The notes under the pieces are model-generated. The model was not told where the DNA came from. It made no database searches and worked only from the letters and a program-made list of their open reading frames with translations. This document shows positions 44,450 through 54,690 of a stretch of 64,000 nucleotides of DNA, piece by piece (position 1 is the first letter of the stretch; each line of letters opens with the position of its first letter). This stretch comes from Providencia manganoxydans (lineage in GTDB: Bacteria; Pseudomonadota; Gammaproteobacteria; Enterobacterales; Enterobacteriaceae): NCBI RefSeq assembly GCF_016618195.1, contig NZ_CP067099.1, positions 1,860,001-1,924,000 on the forward strand, given 5' to 3'. The position numbers were made by a program, and so were the translations under genes.

Positions 44450-45757
44450 TTAAAATGTTTTCTCATATTCACGTGCTTTTTGTTCATCGTAGTTGTGTTC
44501 CCATTTAGCGATAACCAGTGCAGCTAGGGCATTACCAACTACATTCAGTGCGGTACGCGCCATATCAAGAATTCGGTCAACACCGGCAATAAATGCTAAG
44601 CCTTCAAGTGGGATCCCGACACTACCTAATGTGGCTAGCAGTACCACAAAGGAGACGCCCGGTACACCAGCAATACCTTTAGATGTAATCATTAAGGTAA
44701 ATACTAAAATCAACTCTTGTCCGATGGATAGCTCAATACCATAGAGCTGGGCGATAAAGATAGCCGCAATACTTTGATAAAGGGTCGAGCCATCAAGGTT
44801 AAATGAGTAACCGATTGGAATAACAAAACTGGTTACAGATTTAGGTGCACCGTATTGCTCCATTTTATCCATAATACGTGGTAATACTGTTTCTGAGCTG
44901 GCGGTTGAGTAGGCTAATAATAGCTCATCCTTTAAGATGCGCATTAGAGTGAAAATGTTAATTTTGCAATAACGTGCAACTAACCCTAATACCACAATAG
45001 CAAAGAAGAGGATGGCACAATGAACAAGGACGACTAGTTTCAACAGCGGTACTAATGAGGTAAATCCAAAGTTAGCCACAGTCACTGAGATCAAGGCAAA
45101 TACACCGATAGGTGCATAGAGCATGATCATGTTAGTCACACGGAACATAGTTTCAGAGAACGTTTGTAGTACATCTAGCAAAGGTTGCTTTTTCTCTTTT
45201 GGTAAGGATGAGAGGCCTAAACCAAATAATACGGCAAAGAAGATAACGGGTAGCATTTCACCACCGGCCATCGAGGCAAAAATATTGCTTGGCACCATCG
45301 TCAGAATGGTATTAATAATACCAGAAGGGTGGCTTTCGACTTCTTGAGTTGTTTTTTCATATTGAGAGATATCAACCTGCGTCAGCTGTGACATATCAAT
45401 GCCAACTCCAGGTTGGAAAATATTGGCAAAGCTAATACCAACAATGATTGCAATAGTGGTAATTACTTCAAAATAAAGAATGGTTTTAAAACCTAAAGAA
45501 CCGAGTTGTTTAGTATTTCCAACTCCAGCAATACCGACAATCAGAGTTGAAATAACAATTGGAACGACGATCATTTTAATTAATTGAATAAATATTTTAC
45601 CTGCTGGTGATAATACATTCACAATTAACCAATCTTTATATTCTACGCTTTCATGCAGAAAAGCGCCTAAAACAACCCCTAAAATTAGTGCAACTAAAAT
45701 TTGCCATCCGAGGCCAAACTTAAACGGTTTCTTCGTCGAAATGTGGTTTGAAGTCAT
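44450..45757 (-). CDS. gltP: Glutamate/aspartate:proton symporter GltP
   Basis: Inner membrane dicarboxylate/amino acid:cation symporter (DAACS family). 435 residues against 437 in E. coli GltP, with the serine-rich reentrant loop (STASSETVLPRIM), the YSFNLDGSTLYQSIAAIF motif and the substrate-binding FIAGVDRILDMARTALNVVG stretch. It imports glutamate and aspartate with protons. Monocistronic, with a terminator after it and a long AT-rich upstream region. Confidence 0.93.
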   Translation of the reverse strand: MTSNHISTKKPFKFGLGWQILVALILGVVLGAFLHESVEYKDWLIVNVLSPAGKIFIQLIKMIVVPIVISTLIVGIAGVGNTKQLGSLGFKTILYFEVITTIAIIVGISFANIFQPGVGIDMSQLTQVDISQYEKTTQEVESHPSGIINTILTMVPSNIFASMAGGEMLPVIFFAVLFGLGLSSLPKEKKQPLLDVLQTFSETMFRVTNMIMLYAPIGVFALISVTVANFGFTSLVPLLKLVVLVHCAILFFAIVVLGLVARYCKINIFTLMRILKDELLLAYSTASSETVLPRIMDKMEQYGAPKSVTSFVIPIGYSFNLDGSTLYQSIAAIFIAQLYGIELSIGQELILVFTLMITSKGIAGVPGVSFVVLLATLGSVGIPLEGLAFIAGVDRILDMARTALNVVGNALAALVIAKWEHNYDEQKAREYEKTF

Positions 45758-46236
45758 AATGGGATCTCAATTATATTAATATTTTTTATGTTTGTATTTT
45801 TACTAGCGCAAATTTTATAGCGAATATTCGTTAAAACTACAACTGTTAGATCGTAAATATTGAGTCATTTAGTCGAGTAATTGATGTGGGCAACTATTTT
45901 TTATTGTTGATATGTATTAATTTGTAACAATTTAATACTGTCATGCGCTATTTCTTACATTAAAAATTATTTTTTAAGCGATAGGAGTAAAGCTTAATAT
46001 TAATTAATTGTTTTAGTGTTGTTACTTTTTTGTTTCTTTTGTATGTAAAATGAACATGTGGATAAAAAAGTATCAGTAAAAAGTGGTGAGTAAAAAGTCA
46101 ATAAATACAATAAAAGTGGTAAATATTCGGAAGAGGGTTTTGAGAAGTGAGAATTAGCACAATATTATTATTAAATAAAATTTAGTTCCAAGAAGGATAA
46201 ATATAGATTTGTTAAATATAAAAATAGACCGAGTGT
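45758..46236. other. AT-rich intergenic region gltP / gntR-type gene
   Basis: About 480 bases between two minus-strand genes. It must hold the gltP promoter. An isolated DnaA-box match at 46057-46065 is within chance expectation. Nothing else defensible is seen. Confidence 0.5.
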
Positions 46237-46899
46237 TTAATAACTTGATTGACTACGTTTATAAGCAGCAAGTAATGTGCGCTCTGAGAGATCTAAATAT
46301 TGTCGGAGTGTTTCGGCTGCTTCGTGGTTTTTACCAGTATCAAGTAATTCTAAAATAAATTGGTTCTTATCAATATAAGGAGCATAAAGAATTTTAGGGT
46401 CGTTAAGATGCCCAAATGCTAAGCGCAATTCAGCCGCGACATTGCGATATAACTTAATTAGTCGCTCACTATCAGAGAGTTCCACAATAGCAGTGTGAAA
46501 TTTCATATTGGCAGTCCCCACACCAATCCAATTTTCCACTTTTTCTTGTTCGCGTGCTTCACTGACTGCATGTTTCATTTTTTGCACTGCGGGATGCATC
46601 GCGTAAGCATGCATTAAGGAGTCACATTCCACTAAACGGCGGACTTGATAGATGTCGATAATTGCAGCCATATCAGGAACAGAGACAAACACGCCCTTAT
46701 TTGGTGCATAAGTAAGTAACCCTTCTTGCGTTAAAACTCTAAACACTTCACGTAGTGTATTACGTGAAATATCCAGTTCATCACTTAAGGCAGCTTCAGA
46801 CAGACGTTGACCTGGTGTGAGCACGCCAATAGTAATTTTATAGCGGATAGTTTCTGCAATAGTGACAGCTAATGTTTGTGCTACAGGTCGTTTAGTCAT
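46237..46899 (-). CDS. GntR family regulator, FCD (FadR) subfamily
   Basis: 220 residues. Winged-helix DNA-binding domain at about 10-75 (GVLTPGQRLSEAALSDELDISRNTLREVFRVLTQEGLL), then an all-helical FCD ligand domain (about 85-210) with the Asp/His metal or acid-binding pattern (VRRLVECDS, NMKFHTAIV, HEAAETLRQYL). It is divergent from the 5-oxoproline-type operon, and a FadR-type palindrome lies between, so it very likely controls that operon in response to a pathway acid. Ligand unknown. Confidence 0.85.
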   Translation of the reverse strand: MTKRPVAQTLAVTIAETIRYKITIGVLTPGQRLSEAALSDELDISRNTLREVFRVLTQEGLLTYAPNKGVFVSVPDMAAIIDIYQVRRLVECDSLMHAYAMHPAVQKMKHAVSEAREQEKVENWIGVGTANMKFHTAIVELSDSERLIKLYRNVAAELRLAFGHLNDPKILYAPYIDKNQFILELLDTGKNHEAAETLRQYLDLSERTLLAAYKRSQSSY

Positions 46900-47130
46900 A
46901 AGTATTTTGTACTATAAAGAGTCAGTTATACACAGCCAATAGATTATCTTCACATATAACCTAAAAGGCATCAAGGCTCGTTTTGGTGCATTGTTAAGGC
47001 TAATTTATGATTTTTGCACTAACTTGGTGCGTATTGTCGAATCGTTGGTTTCAATTAATGTTAATTATTTGCATGATTTGTTAAAAAAGTGATCAGTCTT
47101 TGATTTTTAAACACCAAAAAACGATTTTTA

Positions 47131-47171
47131 TTGCTTGTTAATTCACCATTCCTTATTAATTGTTCAACAAT
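47131..47171 (+). promoter_or_regulatory. Candidate promoter and FadR-type operator of the pxp operon
   Basis: ATTGTTCAACAAT (47159-47171) is a perfect palindrome and contains TTGTTCAACAA, which fits the FadR-subfamily pattern TNGTNNNACNA. Directly upstream are TTGCTT (47131-47136), 17 bases, TATTAA (47154-47159). Binding of the GntR/FCD protein here would block initiation. Confidence 0.55.
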
Positions 47172-47230
47172 CCAGTGAAGATGAATTAACAATAATTACT
47201 CTTGGTAGAACAATGGCACGAAAGTTGCCT

Positions 47231-47370
47231 CCTACTCGGTATACTTCAAGTTGCAGCGCTTTTCGTTGGTATGGTGATTACGATGACTTGCGGTAGTCAC
47301 TGTATTTTCTATGCGCCAAGCGAATTCATTCACTTGGCGCCCAGCTGCACCTCGAATTATTTAGAGTACA
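47231..47370. repeat. ERIC element upstream of the pxp operon
   Basis: 140 bases with ERIC termini (TACTCGGTATACTTCAAGTTG and CTCGAATTATTTAGAGTA in pieces) and a palindromic centre GCCAAGCGAATTCATTCACTTGGC. It lies between the operator/promoter and the first gene, so it would be transcribed in the operon leader. Confidence 0.85.
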
Positions 47371-47421
47371 TGGCGATCACAACATCAATAACGACAAAAA
47401 CAATCCGAAAGGAGTATGCAC

Positions 47422-48660
47422 ATGGCAGCTCAAGAAAGTACCAATACCGCAGAATTTGTGAAAAATAGGCGAACTTCATTGATAGGTGCCATTTTTTTAA
47501 TGGCGACCTCAGCGATTGGCCCCGGCTTTATCACTCAAACGGCAACCTTTACCGTTACCTTAGGTGCAGCATTCGCTTTTGGGATCCTTGCATCCATCAT
47601 CATCGATTTTGTTGTACAACAAAATATTTGGCGTGTTGTGACATTAACTAAAATGCATTCGTCAGAGATTGCTAACTTAACTATACCGGGTAGTGGCTAT
47701 TTGCTGGCTGTACTGGTTATTTTTGGTGGATTAATCTTTAACGTCGGTAATATTGCGGGTGCAGGTTTAGGGTTAAATGCGTTGGTTGGCTTAGATCCAA
47801 AATGGGGAGGGTTAATTAGCGCATTATTGGCAATCTATATTTTCTCTTCCCGTAAAGCCAGTACCTTTATCGATCGGATCATTATTGTGCTAGGTCTGGT
47901 AATGATTGGTTTAACTCTGTTTGTTGCTTTTGCATCTAACCCACCTGTTGGTGAAGCATTACGTCAGAGTGTACTTCCTGACACAGTTGATTTTGCGATG
48001 ATCACGACAATTGTTGGTGGAACGGTAGGTGGCTATATCTGCTATGCAGGTGCGCATCGTTTACTCGATAAAGGTGCTGTGGGTATCGAAAATATTAAGG
48101 TTGTCTCAAGTGCTGCAACCAAGGGCATCTTAGTTGTTGGTTTAATGCGTTACATTTTATTCTTAGCCATTTTAGGTGTGGTTGCAAGTGGGGTGACCAT
48201 TGATATTTCAGGACAATCAGCAAATCCAGCTTCTCAAGCTTTTCAAGCTGCGGCAGGTAATTTCGGATTACGTATTTTTGGTTTGATTTTATGGGCTGCG
48301 GCACTGACCAGTGTTATTGGTGCTGCTTATACTTCTATGAGTTTTATCACTGCGTTTAAAAAATCAGTCACAGAAAGACAGCGTAATATCGCAACCATCA
48401 TTTTTATCGCGATTTCCTTAGCTGTTTATTTAATGATGGGGACGGCACCTGCCGCTTTATTAGTGTTTGCTGGTGGTTTTAATGGGCTGATCTTACCAAT
48501 TGGCTTAACTATTTTTGTGTATATCGGTTGGAAACGTGCTGATTTGATGTCTGGGTATCACTATCCACGTTGGTTGCTGTGGTCTGGTGTCATCATTTGT
48601 GCATTAACATGGTACATGGGCGTGATGTCAGTAGAAGCTATCTTTAATTACTTAAAATAG
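47422..48660 (+). CDS. NRAMP-like transporter of the 5-oxoproline-type operon
   Basis: I choose ATG 47422 (MAAQES), 7 bases after AAGGAG; ATG 47416 is too close to it. The 412 residues have about 11 membrane segments and resemble NRAMP-family transporters (B. subtilis YcsG type). The metal motif DPGN in helix 1 reads SAIGPGF and the MPH motif of helix 6 is absent (GTVGGYICYAGAHR). It therefore probably does not carry metal ions. Because it opens a pxp operon, uptake of 5-oxoproline or a related acid is a reasonable guess. Next gene starts 7 bases on. Confidence 0.75.
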   Translation: MAAQESTNTAEFVKNRRTSLIGAIFLMATSAIGPGFITQTATFTVTLGAAFAFGILASIIIDFVVQQNIWRVVTLTKMHSSEIANLTIPGSGYLLAVLVIFGGLIFNVGNIAGAGLGLNALVGLDPKWGGLISALLAIYIFSSRKASTFIDRIIIVLGLVMIGLTLFVAFASNPPVGEALRQSVLPDTVDFAMITTIVGGTVGGYICYAGAHRLLDKGAVGIENIKVVSSAATKGILVVGLMRYILFLAILGVVASGVTIDISGQSANPASQAFQAAAGNFGLRIFGLILWAAALTSVIGAAYTSMSFITAFKKSVTERQRNIATIIFIAISLAVYLMMGTAPAALLVFAGGFNGLILPIGLTIFVYIGWKRADLMSGYHYPRWLLWSGVIICALTWYMGVMSVEAIFNYLK

Positions 48661-48666
48661 AGGTCA

Positions 48667-49449
48667 ATGAAACGGATGCAAAAAATAATCGATTTAAATA
48701 GTGACCTCGGAGAAAGCTTTGGTCAGTGGCAAATGGGTAATGATGATGCGATGTTGAACATTGTCAGCAGTGCGAATATTGCTTGCGGTTTTCATGCCGG
48801 ATCACCTGAAGGGATTTTAAAAACATTAAAAGCGGCAAGGCAAAATGGCGTGGTAGTGGGTGCCCATGTTGGCTACCCCGATTTAGTCGGTTTTGGTCGC
48901 CGCAATATGGATATCGCTGCAAATGAATTAATTGCAGATGTGATTTATCAAATCGGTGCGCTGAAAGGGCTAGCTTCAGCGGCAGGGTGCAAAGTGCAAT
49001 ATGTGAAACCGCATGGAGCACTGTACAACACGATTGCCCATGATAAACGTCAAGCCATGGCGGTGATTGATGCAATTAATGCTGTTGATGAAAAATTAAT
49101 ATTAGTCGCTTTAGCGGGTTCACCATTGATTGAATGGGCGAAAGAGCGTGGTTTGACAGTGGTTGCAGAGGCTTTTGCGGATAGAGCTTACCATGCCAAT
49201 GGCACGTTAGTTTCACGCAAAGAAGCCGGAGCGGTATTACATGATCCTGTGCAAGTTGCGCAACGCATGCTGCAACTGGTGAATGAAGGTGGAGTGATAT
49301 CCATTGAAGGTCAATTTACCCCGATAGAAGCGGGTTCTATTTGTGTTCACGGCGATAGCCCAGGCGCGGTGGCGATGGCACAGCAAGTGCGTGAGTTATT
49401 GCAACAAAATGGTGTGAGTATCTCTGCTTTTGCGGGAGGGGCGTTATGA
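48667..49449 (+). CDS. pxpA: 5-oxoprolinase subunit A (LamB/YcsF family)
   Basis: 260 residues. PxpA works with PxpB and PxpC to hydrolyse 5-oxoproline (pyroglutamate) to glutamate with ATP. Family marks: [11 protein letters not shown] at the N-terminus, [37 protein letters not shown], and [20 protein letters not shown] 48667 is close to GAGG; ATG 48676 is an alternative. The stop overlaps the next start (ATGA-type). Confidence 0.9.
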   Translation: MKRMQKIIDLNSDLGESFGQWQMGNDDAMLNIVSSANIACGFHAGSPEGILKTLKAARQNGVVVGAHVGYPDLVGFGRRNMDIAANELIADVIYQIGALKGLASAAGCKVQYVKPHGALYNTIAHDKRQAMAVIDAINAVDEKLILVALAGSPLIEWAKERGLTVVAEAFADRAYHANGTLVSRKEAGAVLHDPVQVAQRMLQLVNEGGVISIEGQFTPIEAGSICVHGDSPGAVAMAQQVRELLQQNGVSISAFAGGAL

Positions 49450-50252
49450 CAACACTGTTTAAAGCCTCGGAACACGCGATTGCAGCAGCAAGATCAGCCC
49501 GAGAGGCGATCCGCCAAGGCTTTGATAAGCCAACAGCGGGTCTTGCCGCGGGTATGACACAAGCGAATATGATTGCCTTACCGCGTGATTGGGCATTTGA
49601 TTTTCTGTTATATGCGCAAAGAAACCCCAAGAGTTGTCCTGTATTAGATGTTTGTGAAGCGGGGAGTTGGCAGACTGTTTTAGCAGAAGGTGCTGATTTA
49701 CGTACAGATATTCCACGCTATCGTGTTTGGCGAAATGGAAAGCTAGAAACTGAGATCACTGATGCGACAGAGATTTATCGTGATCACCCTGATTTAGTGA
49801 CTTTTTTAATTGGTTGTAGTTTTACATTTGAAACATCAATGATGGAAGCGGGTATTGATGTACGCCATATTAGCGATAATACCAATGTGCCCATGTATAA
49901 AACCAATCGTTTATGTCGCCCTGCGGGCCGCTTACAAGGGGAACTCGTGGTCTCGATGCGTCCTATTCCTGCTGAGCGTGTTGCTGATGCAGTCAGTATT
50001 ACTGGCCGTTTCCCTTCTGTCCACGGGACACCGGTACATATTGGTGCTCCAGAAGCACTCGGTATTACGGATATTATGGCGCCCGATTTTGGTGATCCTG
50101 TACGTATTCAAAGCGGCGAGATACCAGTATTTTGGGCTTGCGGTGTGACACCACAGGCCGCAGTCATGAAATCAGGGGTACCATTTGCACTTAGCCATGC
50201 ACCGGGTCATATGTTTATTACGGATGTGCCTGATGCAGCTTATCATGTTTAG
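49446..50252 (+). CDS. DUF1445 family putative hydro-lyase (YcsI / D-glutamate cyclase-like)
   Basis: 268 residues with the family marks [41 protein letters not shown] and [13 protein letters not shown] (shown in pieces). Homologues include B. subtilis YcsI in the ycsFGI-kip region and a vertebrate D-glutamate cyclase that converts D-glutamate to 5-oxoproline. Such an enzyme would feed D-glutamate into the pathway; this step is inference. Overlaps pxpA by four bases. Confidence 0.82.
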   Translation: MTTLFKASEHAIAAARSAREAIRQGFDKPTAGLAAGMTQANMIALPRDWAFDFLLYAQRNPKSCPVLDVCEAGSWQTVLAEGADLRTDIPRYRVWRNGKLETEITDATEIYRDHPDLVTFLIGCSFTFETSMMEAGIDVRHISDNTNVPMYKTNRLCRPAGRLQGELVVSMRPIPAERVADAVSITGRFPSVHGTPVHIGAPEALGITDIMAPDFGDPVRIQSGEIPVFWACGVTPQAAVMKSGVPFALSHAPGHMFITDVPDAAYHV

Positions 50253-50261
50253 GAGGGGCTA

Positions 50262-51863
50262 ATGCGATTTTTACCTGTCAATTTAAGTACTTTCATGATT
50301 GAGCTACAAAGTCTTGAAGAGACAATGGCCTTGACTGATTTATTGCGTAACATGTCACAACAGTTAGCAATTGAAGAAATTATACCGGCTGCTCGTACTG
50401 TCTTGGTTCGTTTTAATCCGTTAACAACAGAGGTAAATTCGTTAGTTAGCAAAATATCACAACTGGATGTAGCTACTGCGGATTTGAAGCTGGGTCAATT
50501 AGTCACGATCCCCGTTCATTATAATGGGGAAGATTTAGGCGATGTTGCGCAATACCTCGGAATTTCTGTTAAAGAAGTGATCGAAAGACATACAGAAAAT
50601 GAATATCAGGTGGCTTTTTGTGGTTTTGCCCCCGGTTTTGCTTATATGGTTTCGCAACATGCGCAGCTAAATGTCCCTCGTCGCTCATCACCACGGATCC
50701 GTATTCCTGCTGGCTCTGTGGCTTTGGCGGGGGAGTTTAGCAGTGTTTACCCACAAGCAAGTCCAGGTGGTTGGCAGTTGATTGGGATCACTGAAACGGC
50801 TGTGTGGGATTTGCAACGCACTGAGCCTGCGTTACTCAAACCGGGCTATCGCGTTAATTATGTTGATGCGGCTAAAACGAAGGTGACACATAGTTTGCCA
50901 CGCACTCCGATATTTGATAGCAATACGGCTGCGAAAGATCTGACGATCATTGCTACTGGATTACAAACATTACTGCAAGATTTTGGACGTAAAGGGCAAT
51001 CCGAACTGGGGATTTCAGAATCGGGGGCTATGGATAAAAGCGCTTTACGCGCCGCTAACCGTATAGTGGGTAATGCTATCGATGAAGCCGCATTAGAGAT
51101 CACGCAAGGTGGCTTTAAGGCTCAAGCGAATAAATCTTTGCTGGTGGCAGTAACAGGTGCCAGTTGTGAGGTTGAAATTACGACAGCTGATAACATTAAG
51201 TACATCGCATCACAGTATCAGCCTATCCATTTAGCTCAAGGAGACACTATTCGTCTTGGCAAAGCCAGCGCAGGAGTGCGTAGTTATTTGGCTATACGGG
51301 GCGGAATTGACGTTGCTCCTATATTAGGTAGCCGTTCATTTGACACATTAGCGCAGGTTGGTCCATCGCCATTGGTTAATGGACAAACGTTAGCAGTGAA
51401 ATCAGTGCAGCTACAAACGGCGCTTGCGTTAAATGAGACACCTAGTTTGGCTTATCCAACCGCAGATGATGTGGTGACTCTTGATATTATTTTAGGGCCG
51501 CGTACGGATTGGTTCACTTCACAAGCCATTCAAGTATTAACTTCACAATTATGGCAAGTCACTGCGGATTCTAACCGTATCGGGTTAAGGCTTCTGGGGG
51601 ACACTGCGATTGAACGAGAAAAACATCAAGAATTACCGAGTGAAGGAACCTGTATTGGTGCTATTCAGATCCCAGCAAATGGTCAGCCTGTTTTGTTCTT
51701 AAATGATCATCCTTTAACCGGCGGCTACCCAGTGATCGGTGCGGTTTGTGAATACCATTTAGATTTGGCGGGGCAAATACCCGTTAATGCCAAAATACAG
51801 TTTAACCCAATTAGAGCTTTTAAAGAGAGCGAAGGGAGCCGTGACGCTTATGCCTATAATTAA
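50262..51863 (+). CDS. PxpB-PxpC fusion (5-oxoprolinase subunits B and C)
   Basis: 533 residues uniting two proteins that are separate in E. coli and B. subtilis. Residues 1 to about 225 are the PxpB/KipI-type domain ([45 protein letters not shown]); residues about 230-533 are the PxpC/KipA carboxyltransferase-like domain ([22 protein letters not shown] in pieces, [21 protein letters not shown]). The join shows no stop or frameshift. Overlaps the biotin carboxylase gene by 14 bases. Confidence 0.9.
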   Translation: MRFLPVNLSTFMIELQSLEETMALTDLLRNMSQQLAIEEIIPAARTVLVRFNPLTTEVNSLVSKISQLDVATADLKLGQLVTIPVHYNGEDLGDVAQYLGISVKEVIERHTENEYQVAFCGFAPGFAYMVSQHAQLNVPRRSSPRIRIPAGSVALAGEFSSVYPQASPGGWQLIGITETAVWDLQRTEPALLKPGYRVNYVDAAKTKVTHSLPRTPIFDSNTAAKDLTIIATGLQTLLQDFGRKGQSELGISESGAMDKSALRAANRIVGNAIDEAALEITQGGFKAQANKSLLVAVTGASCEVEITTADNIKYIASQYQPIHLAQGDTIRLGKASAGVRSYLAIRGGIDVAPILGSRSFDTLAQVGPSPLVNGQTLAVKSVQLQTALALNETPSLAYPTADDVVTLDIILGPRTDWFTSQAIQVLTSQLWQVTADSNRIGLRLLGDTAIEREKHQELPSEGTCIGAIQIPANGQPVLFLNDHPLTGGYPVIGAVCEYHLDLAGQIPVNAKIQFNPIRAFKESEGSRDAYAYN

Positions 51864-53592
51864 TAACAATACCCAACATAAAGTGTTGATCGCGAACCGT
51901 GGTGAAATAGCGGTGCGTATTATCCGTGCCTGCCGTGATATCGGTTTTGGTTCTGTAGCGGTTTATGCAGACATGGACATGAGTGCACTGCATGTTCAAA
52001 TGGCGGATGAAGCTTATGGACTATCAGGTAATACACCAGCAGATAGCTATTTGGATATGCAAAAGCTGATTAATATTGCCAAAAAATCAGGTGCGACAAT
52101 GGTCCACCCAGGCTATGGATTTCTATCTGAGCGAGCTGAATTTGCCCGAGAGGTTAAAAAAGCAGGGTTAATTTGGATAGGGCCAAATCCAGAAACGATC
52201 GAAGTATTAGGCGATAAAGTTAAGGCACGTCAACTTGCCATGCAGGTAGGTGCACCACTCGTTTCGGGAACGAAAGAGCCGGTTAAGAATGCACAAGAAG
52301 TCGTCGAATTTGCTCATGAAAATGGTTTACCCATTGCAATCAAAGCCGCATTTGGTGGTGGTGGCCGCGGCCTAAAAGTGGCATGGCAAATGGAGGAAGT
52401 GGAAGAGCTATACCATTCAGCAGTTCGTGAAGCGACCGCAGCGTTTGGTCGTGGTGAATGTTTCCTTGAACAGTTTTTACATAACCCTCGCCACATCGAA
52501 GCGCAAGTTATTGCAGATCAACATGGTCATGTAGTTGTTGTGGGGACGCGTGATTGTTCATTACAGCGCCGTAATCAAAAATTAGTCGAAGAATCCCCCG
52601 CACCATTTTTATCCGAACAGCTGCAACAGCAGATCATTAAAGCTTCCGTGGATATCTGTACTAAAGCCAATTATGTCGGCGCAGGTACGGTAGAGTTCTT
52701 ATTAAGCCAAGATGGCAAATTATCATTTCTTGAGGTCAATACACGTTTGCAAGTAGAGCATCCAGTCACAGAAGAAACGGCAGGTATTGATTTAGTCCTT
52801 GAGCAACTGCGAATTGCTCAAGGGCTGCCATTAAGCATGACTGAAACACCAAAACCGAGAGGGCATGCATTTGAGTTCCGCATTAATGCGGAAGATGCAG
52901 GCAATGGTTTCTTACCGACACCGGGCACAATTTTGCGTTTTGATGCTCCTACAGGGCCGGGTGTCCGCTTAGATAGTGGTGTTGTTTCAGGATCAGTAAT
53001 ACCGGGTACATTTGACTCATTGATGGCAAAACTGATTGTTGTAGGTAATAGTCGTGAGCAGGCTATTCAACGGGCTCGCCGTGCGTTGGCGGAATTCGAG
53101 ATTGAAGGTGTCGCTTCGGTACTACCATTCCATCGTGCTGTTATGCAACACGCTGACTTCTGTGAACAATTCAAAGTGCATACTCGCTGGATTGAAACAG
53201 AATTTAACGTTGATATTGCGCCGACAAAACGTCAATTACCACAAAATAATAGTGAGTTGACACGTACCTTTATTGAAATCGACGGTAAACGTTGCGAGTT
53301 AGGATTGCCAGTACAGTTGTTAGCCGGTTTATCATTATCATCTTCTGAACCCGTGACAACCACAGCCAATAATGAACATCAGGAACATGAGGTTAATGCA
53401 CCTATTTCAGGAGTGTTATTTAACTGGCTGGTGGCTGACGGTAATCAGGTATCACAAGGTGAAGTGATTGGGGTGATGGAGGCGATGAAGATGGAAGTAC
53501 AAGTTATGGCGCATCGAGCGGGTACACTCAGATATATTGCACGCAAAGGCGATTACATTGATGCAGAAAATAAGATTGCTGAAATTTGCTAA
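51850..53592 (+). CDS. Biotin carboxylase-BCCP fusion (AccC/AccB-like) of the pxp operon
   Basis: I start at ATG 51850 ([19 protein letters not shown]); the frame is open 21 codons upstream, inside the PxpBC gene. 580 residues: biotin carboxylase about 12-450 ([10 protein letters not shown], the glycine-rich [12 protein letters not shown] loop, [14 protein letters not shown]), linker, and a biotinyl domain about 510-580 with Lys547 in EAMKME. It could pass carboxyl groups to the KipA-like domain of its neighbour. House-keeping AccB/AccC are separate proteins, so this is a dedicated copy. Confidence 0.9.
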   Translation: MPIINNNTQHKVLIANRGEIAVRIIRACRDIGFGSVAVYADMDMSALHVQMADEAYGLSGNTPADSYLDMQKLINIAKKSGATMVHPGYGFLSERAEFAREVKKAGLIWIGPNPETIEVLGDKVKARQLAMQVGAPLVSGTKEPVKNAQEVVEFAHENGLPIAIKAAFGGGGRGLKVAWQMEEVEELYHSAVREATAAFGRGECFLEQFLHNPRHIEAQVIADQHGHVVVVGTRDCSLQRRNQKLVEESPAPFLSEQLQQQIIKASVDICTKANYVGAGTVEFLLSQDGKLSFLEVNTRLQVEHPVTEETAGIDLVLEQLRIAQGLPLSMTETPKPRGHAFEFRINAEDAGNGFLPTPGTILRFDAPTGPGVRLDSGVVSGSVIPGTFDSLMAKLIVVGNSREQAIQRARRALAEFEIEGVASVLPFHRAVMQHADFCEQFKVHTRWIETEFNVDIAPTKRQLPQNNSELTRTFIEIDGKRCELGLPVQLLAGLSLSSSEPVTTTANNEHQEHEVNAPISGVLFNWLVADGNQVSQGEVIGVMEAMKMEVQVMAHRAGTLRYIARKGDYIDAENKIAEIC

Positions 53593-53624
53593 GTCGTCGA
53601 AATAGTGGTGATTTTACTTTCTTC

Positions 53625-53659
53625 TAGGGGCTTTTAAAGTTGTAAAAACAACGCCCCTA
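53625..53659. other. Stem-loop after the pxp operon
   Basis: TAGGGGC (53625-53631) pairs with GCCCCTA (53653-53659), with an inner GTTGT/ACAAC stem. No T-run follows on either strand, so it is at best a Rho-aided or weak end signal between convergent genes. Confidence 0.4.
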
Positions 53660-53667
53660 AAGTGAGT

Positions 53668-53937
53668 TTAACGTGATTTGCGCTCAGGGAGCGAGCGTAA
53701 TGGCGGATTAGGTGCAGGAACGCTGTGATGATCGTCTTTTTTTATCTCTTCACTATCACGATAGACTTCACCGCACATAAAATAGAGGTTGGGTCTTTTA
53801 GACTCAAGGTAGGATTTACGCGTTATACATTGTTGTTCTGTAAAAATGGACTCAGTGACGGGAAGTGCATCACAGGCATCAGTGCCACAAGGGCTAACCC
53901 ACAATGCCCACCCAATGAGTACCATATGTCCTGCCAT
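53668..53937 (-). CDS. Small hypothetical protein with signal-like N-terminus
   Basis: 89 residues starting at ATG 53937 with GGAG 8 bases upstream. The first 20 residues are hydrophobic (MVLIGWALWVSPCG), then four cysteines (17, 22, 37, 55) and a polar C-terminus with PAPNPPLRSLPERKSR. Probably exported, perhaps disulfide-bonded. I do not recognise the family. The good ribosome binding site supports translation. Convergent with the pxp operon. Confidence 0.5.
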   Translation of the reverse strand: MAGHMVLIGWALWVSPCGTDACDALPVTESIFTEQQCITRKSYLESKRPNLYFMCGEVYRDSEEIKKDDHHSVPAPNPPLRSLPERKSR

Positions 53938-53960
53938 TCAAACTGCTCCTTCAACACATA

Positions 53961-54087
53961 TATACTCGTCATACTTCAAGATGCCGGGTTGTTGATTGCG
54001 CTATGCTCGCCGAGTCACATAGTTCATCTATGCTCCCCATCTATCTTCGCTTGTCGCCTACCTGCATCTCGAATTATTTAGAGTATA
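53961..54087. repeat. Full-length ERIC element (127 bp)
   Basis: From TATACTCGTCATACTTCAAG to CTCGAATTATTTAGAGTATA, exactly 127 bases, the canonical ERIC length. An inner palindrome (CATAGTTCATCTATG) marks the centre. Confidence 0.9.
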
Positions 54088-54124
54088 AAGCCAAATATTA
54101 GGTCAAACACTGAGCTGTAGGTAA

Positions 54125-54255
54125 TATACTCGTAATACGTCAACTTGCAGCGTTATCGATTATGTTCCCATTTGTACTAGTTACATCGTTCTCTATGCTT
54201 CTAGCGATTTGTTCACTTGCTACCGAGAGCTGTGCTCTCAATTCGTTAGAGTATC
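54125..54255. repeat. Second ERIC element, tandem to the first
   Basis: 131 bases in the same orientation, 37 bases after the preceding ERIC. The ends are TATACTCGTAATACGTCAAC and CTCAATTCGTTAGAGTATC. The sequence between the ends differs much from the first copy, so this is not a recent duplication. Confidence 0.8.
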
Positions 54256-54690
54256 GGACGAATTGACAGTTGATAAATTCAGTTATTTGGTGACACCAAA
54301 CTAGCCTTATTAAGATGAGTAAAGAATACACTTAATGGCTACGGAATAAATCTTATCATTGGATTCATCAAATGTATGTAATGGCGTGAAAATTCATTAT
54401 AAATTGGCATTAAATACCAAATCAACAGATAGCAGCATTAATTAATGGTTATTGAACATCAAATATAATCAATCAGTTTATAATTAATAATGGAAGTGTT
54501 TAAAGAATAAATGATCACTTGTTGATTAATTTGCGTGCATCGATACTCGAATATTTTGGAACTGGTTCGCAAAAATACAAAATATTTCTCTAATTATTGT
54601 TGTTTTAAGAGATAGCTCATGACAATGATTAACGGTTTTATTTACGATAAAAAATAACTTATCACTAACAAACTTAGGTATCTAACAACA

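Noticed and set aside
46057..46065. Perfect DnaA box TTATCCACA (minus strand) between gltP and the gntR-type gene
   Set aside because: A 9-base word is expected about once by chance in 64 kb on two strands, and no replication-related gene is near.
47202..47468. 88-codon plus-strand frame overlapping the start of the NRAMP-like gene
   Set aside because: It runs through the ERIC element and out of frame into the transporter gene; no ribosome binding site and no protein-like pattern.
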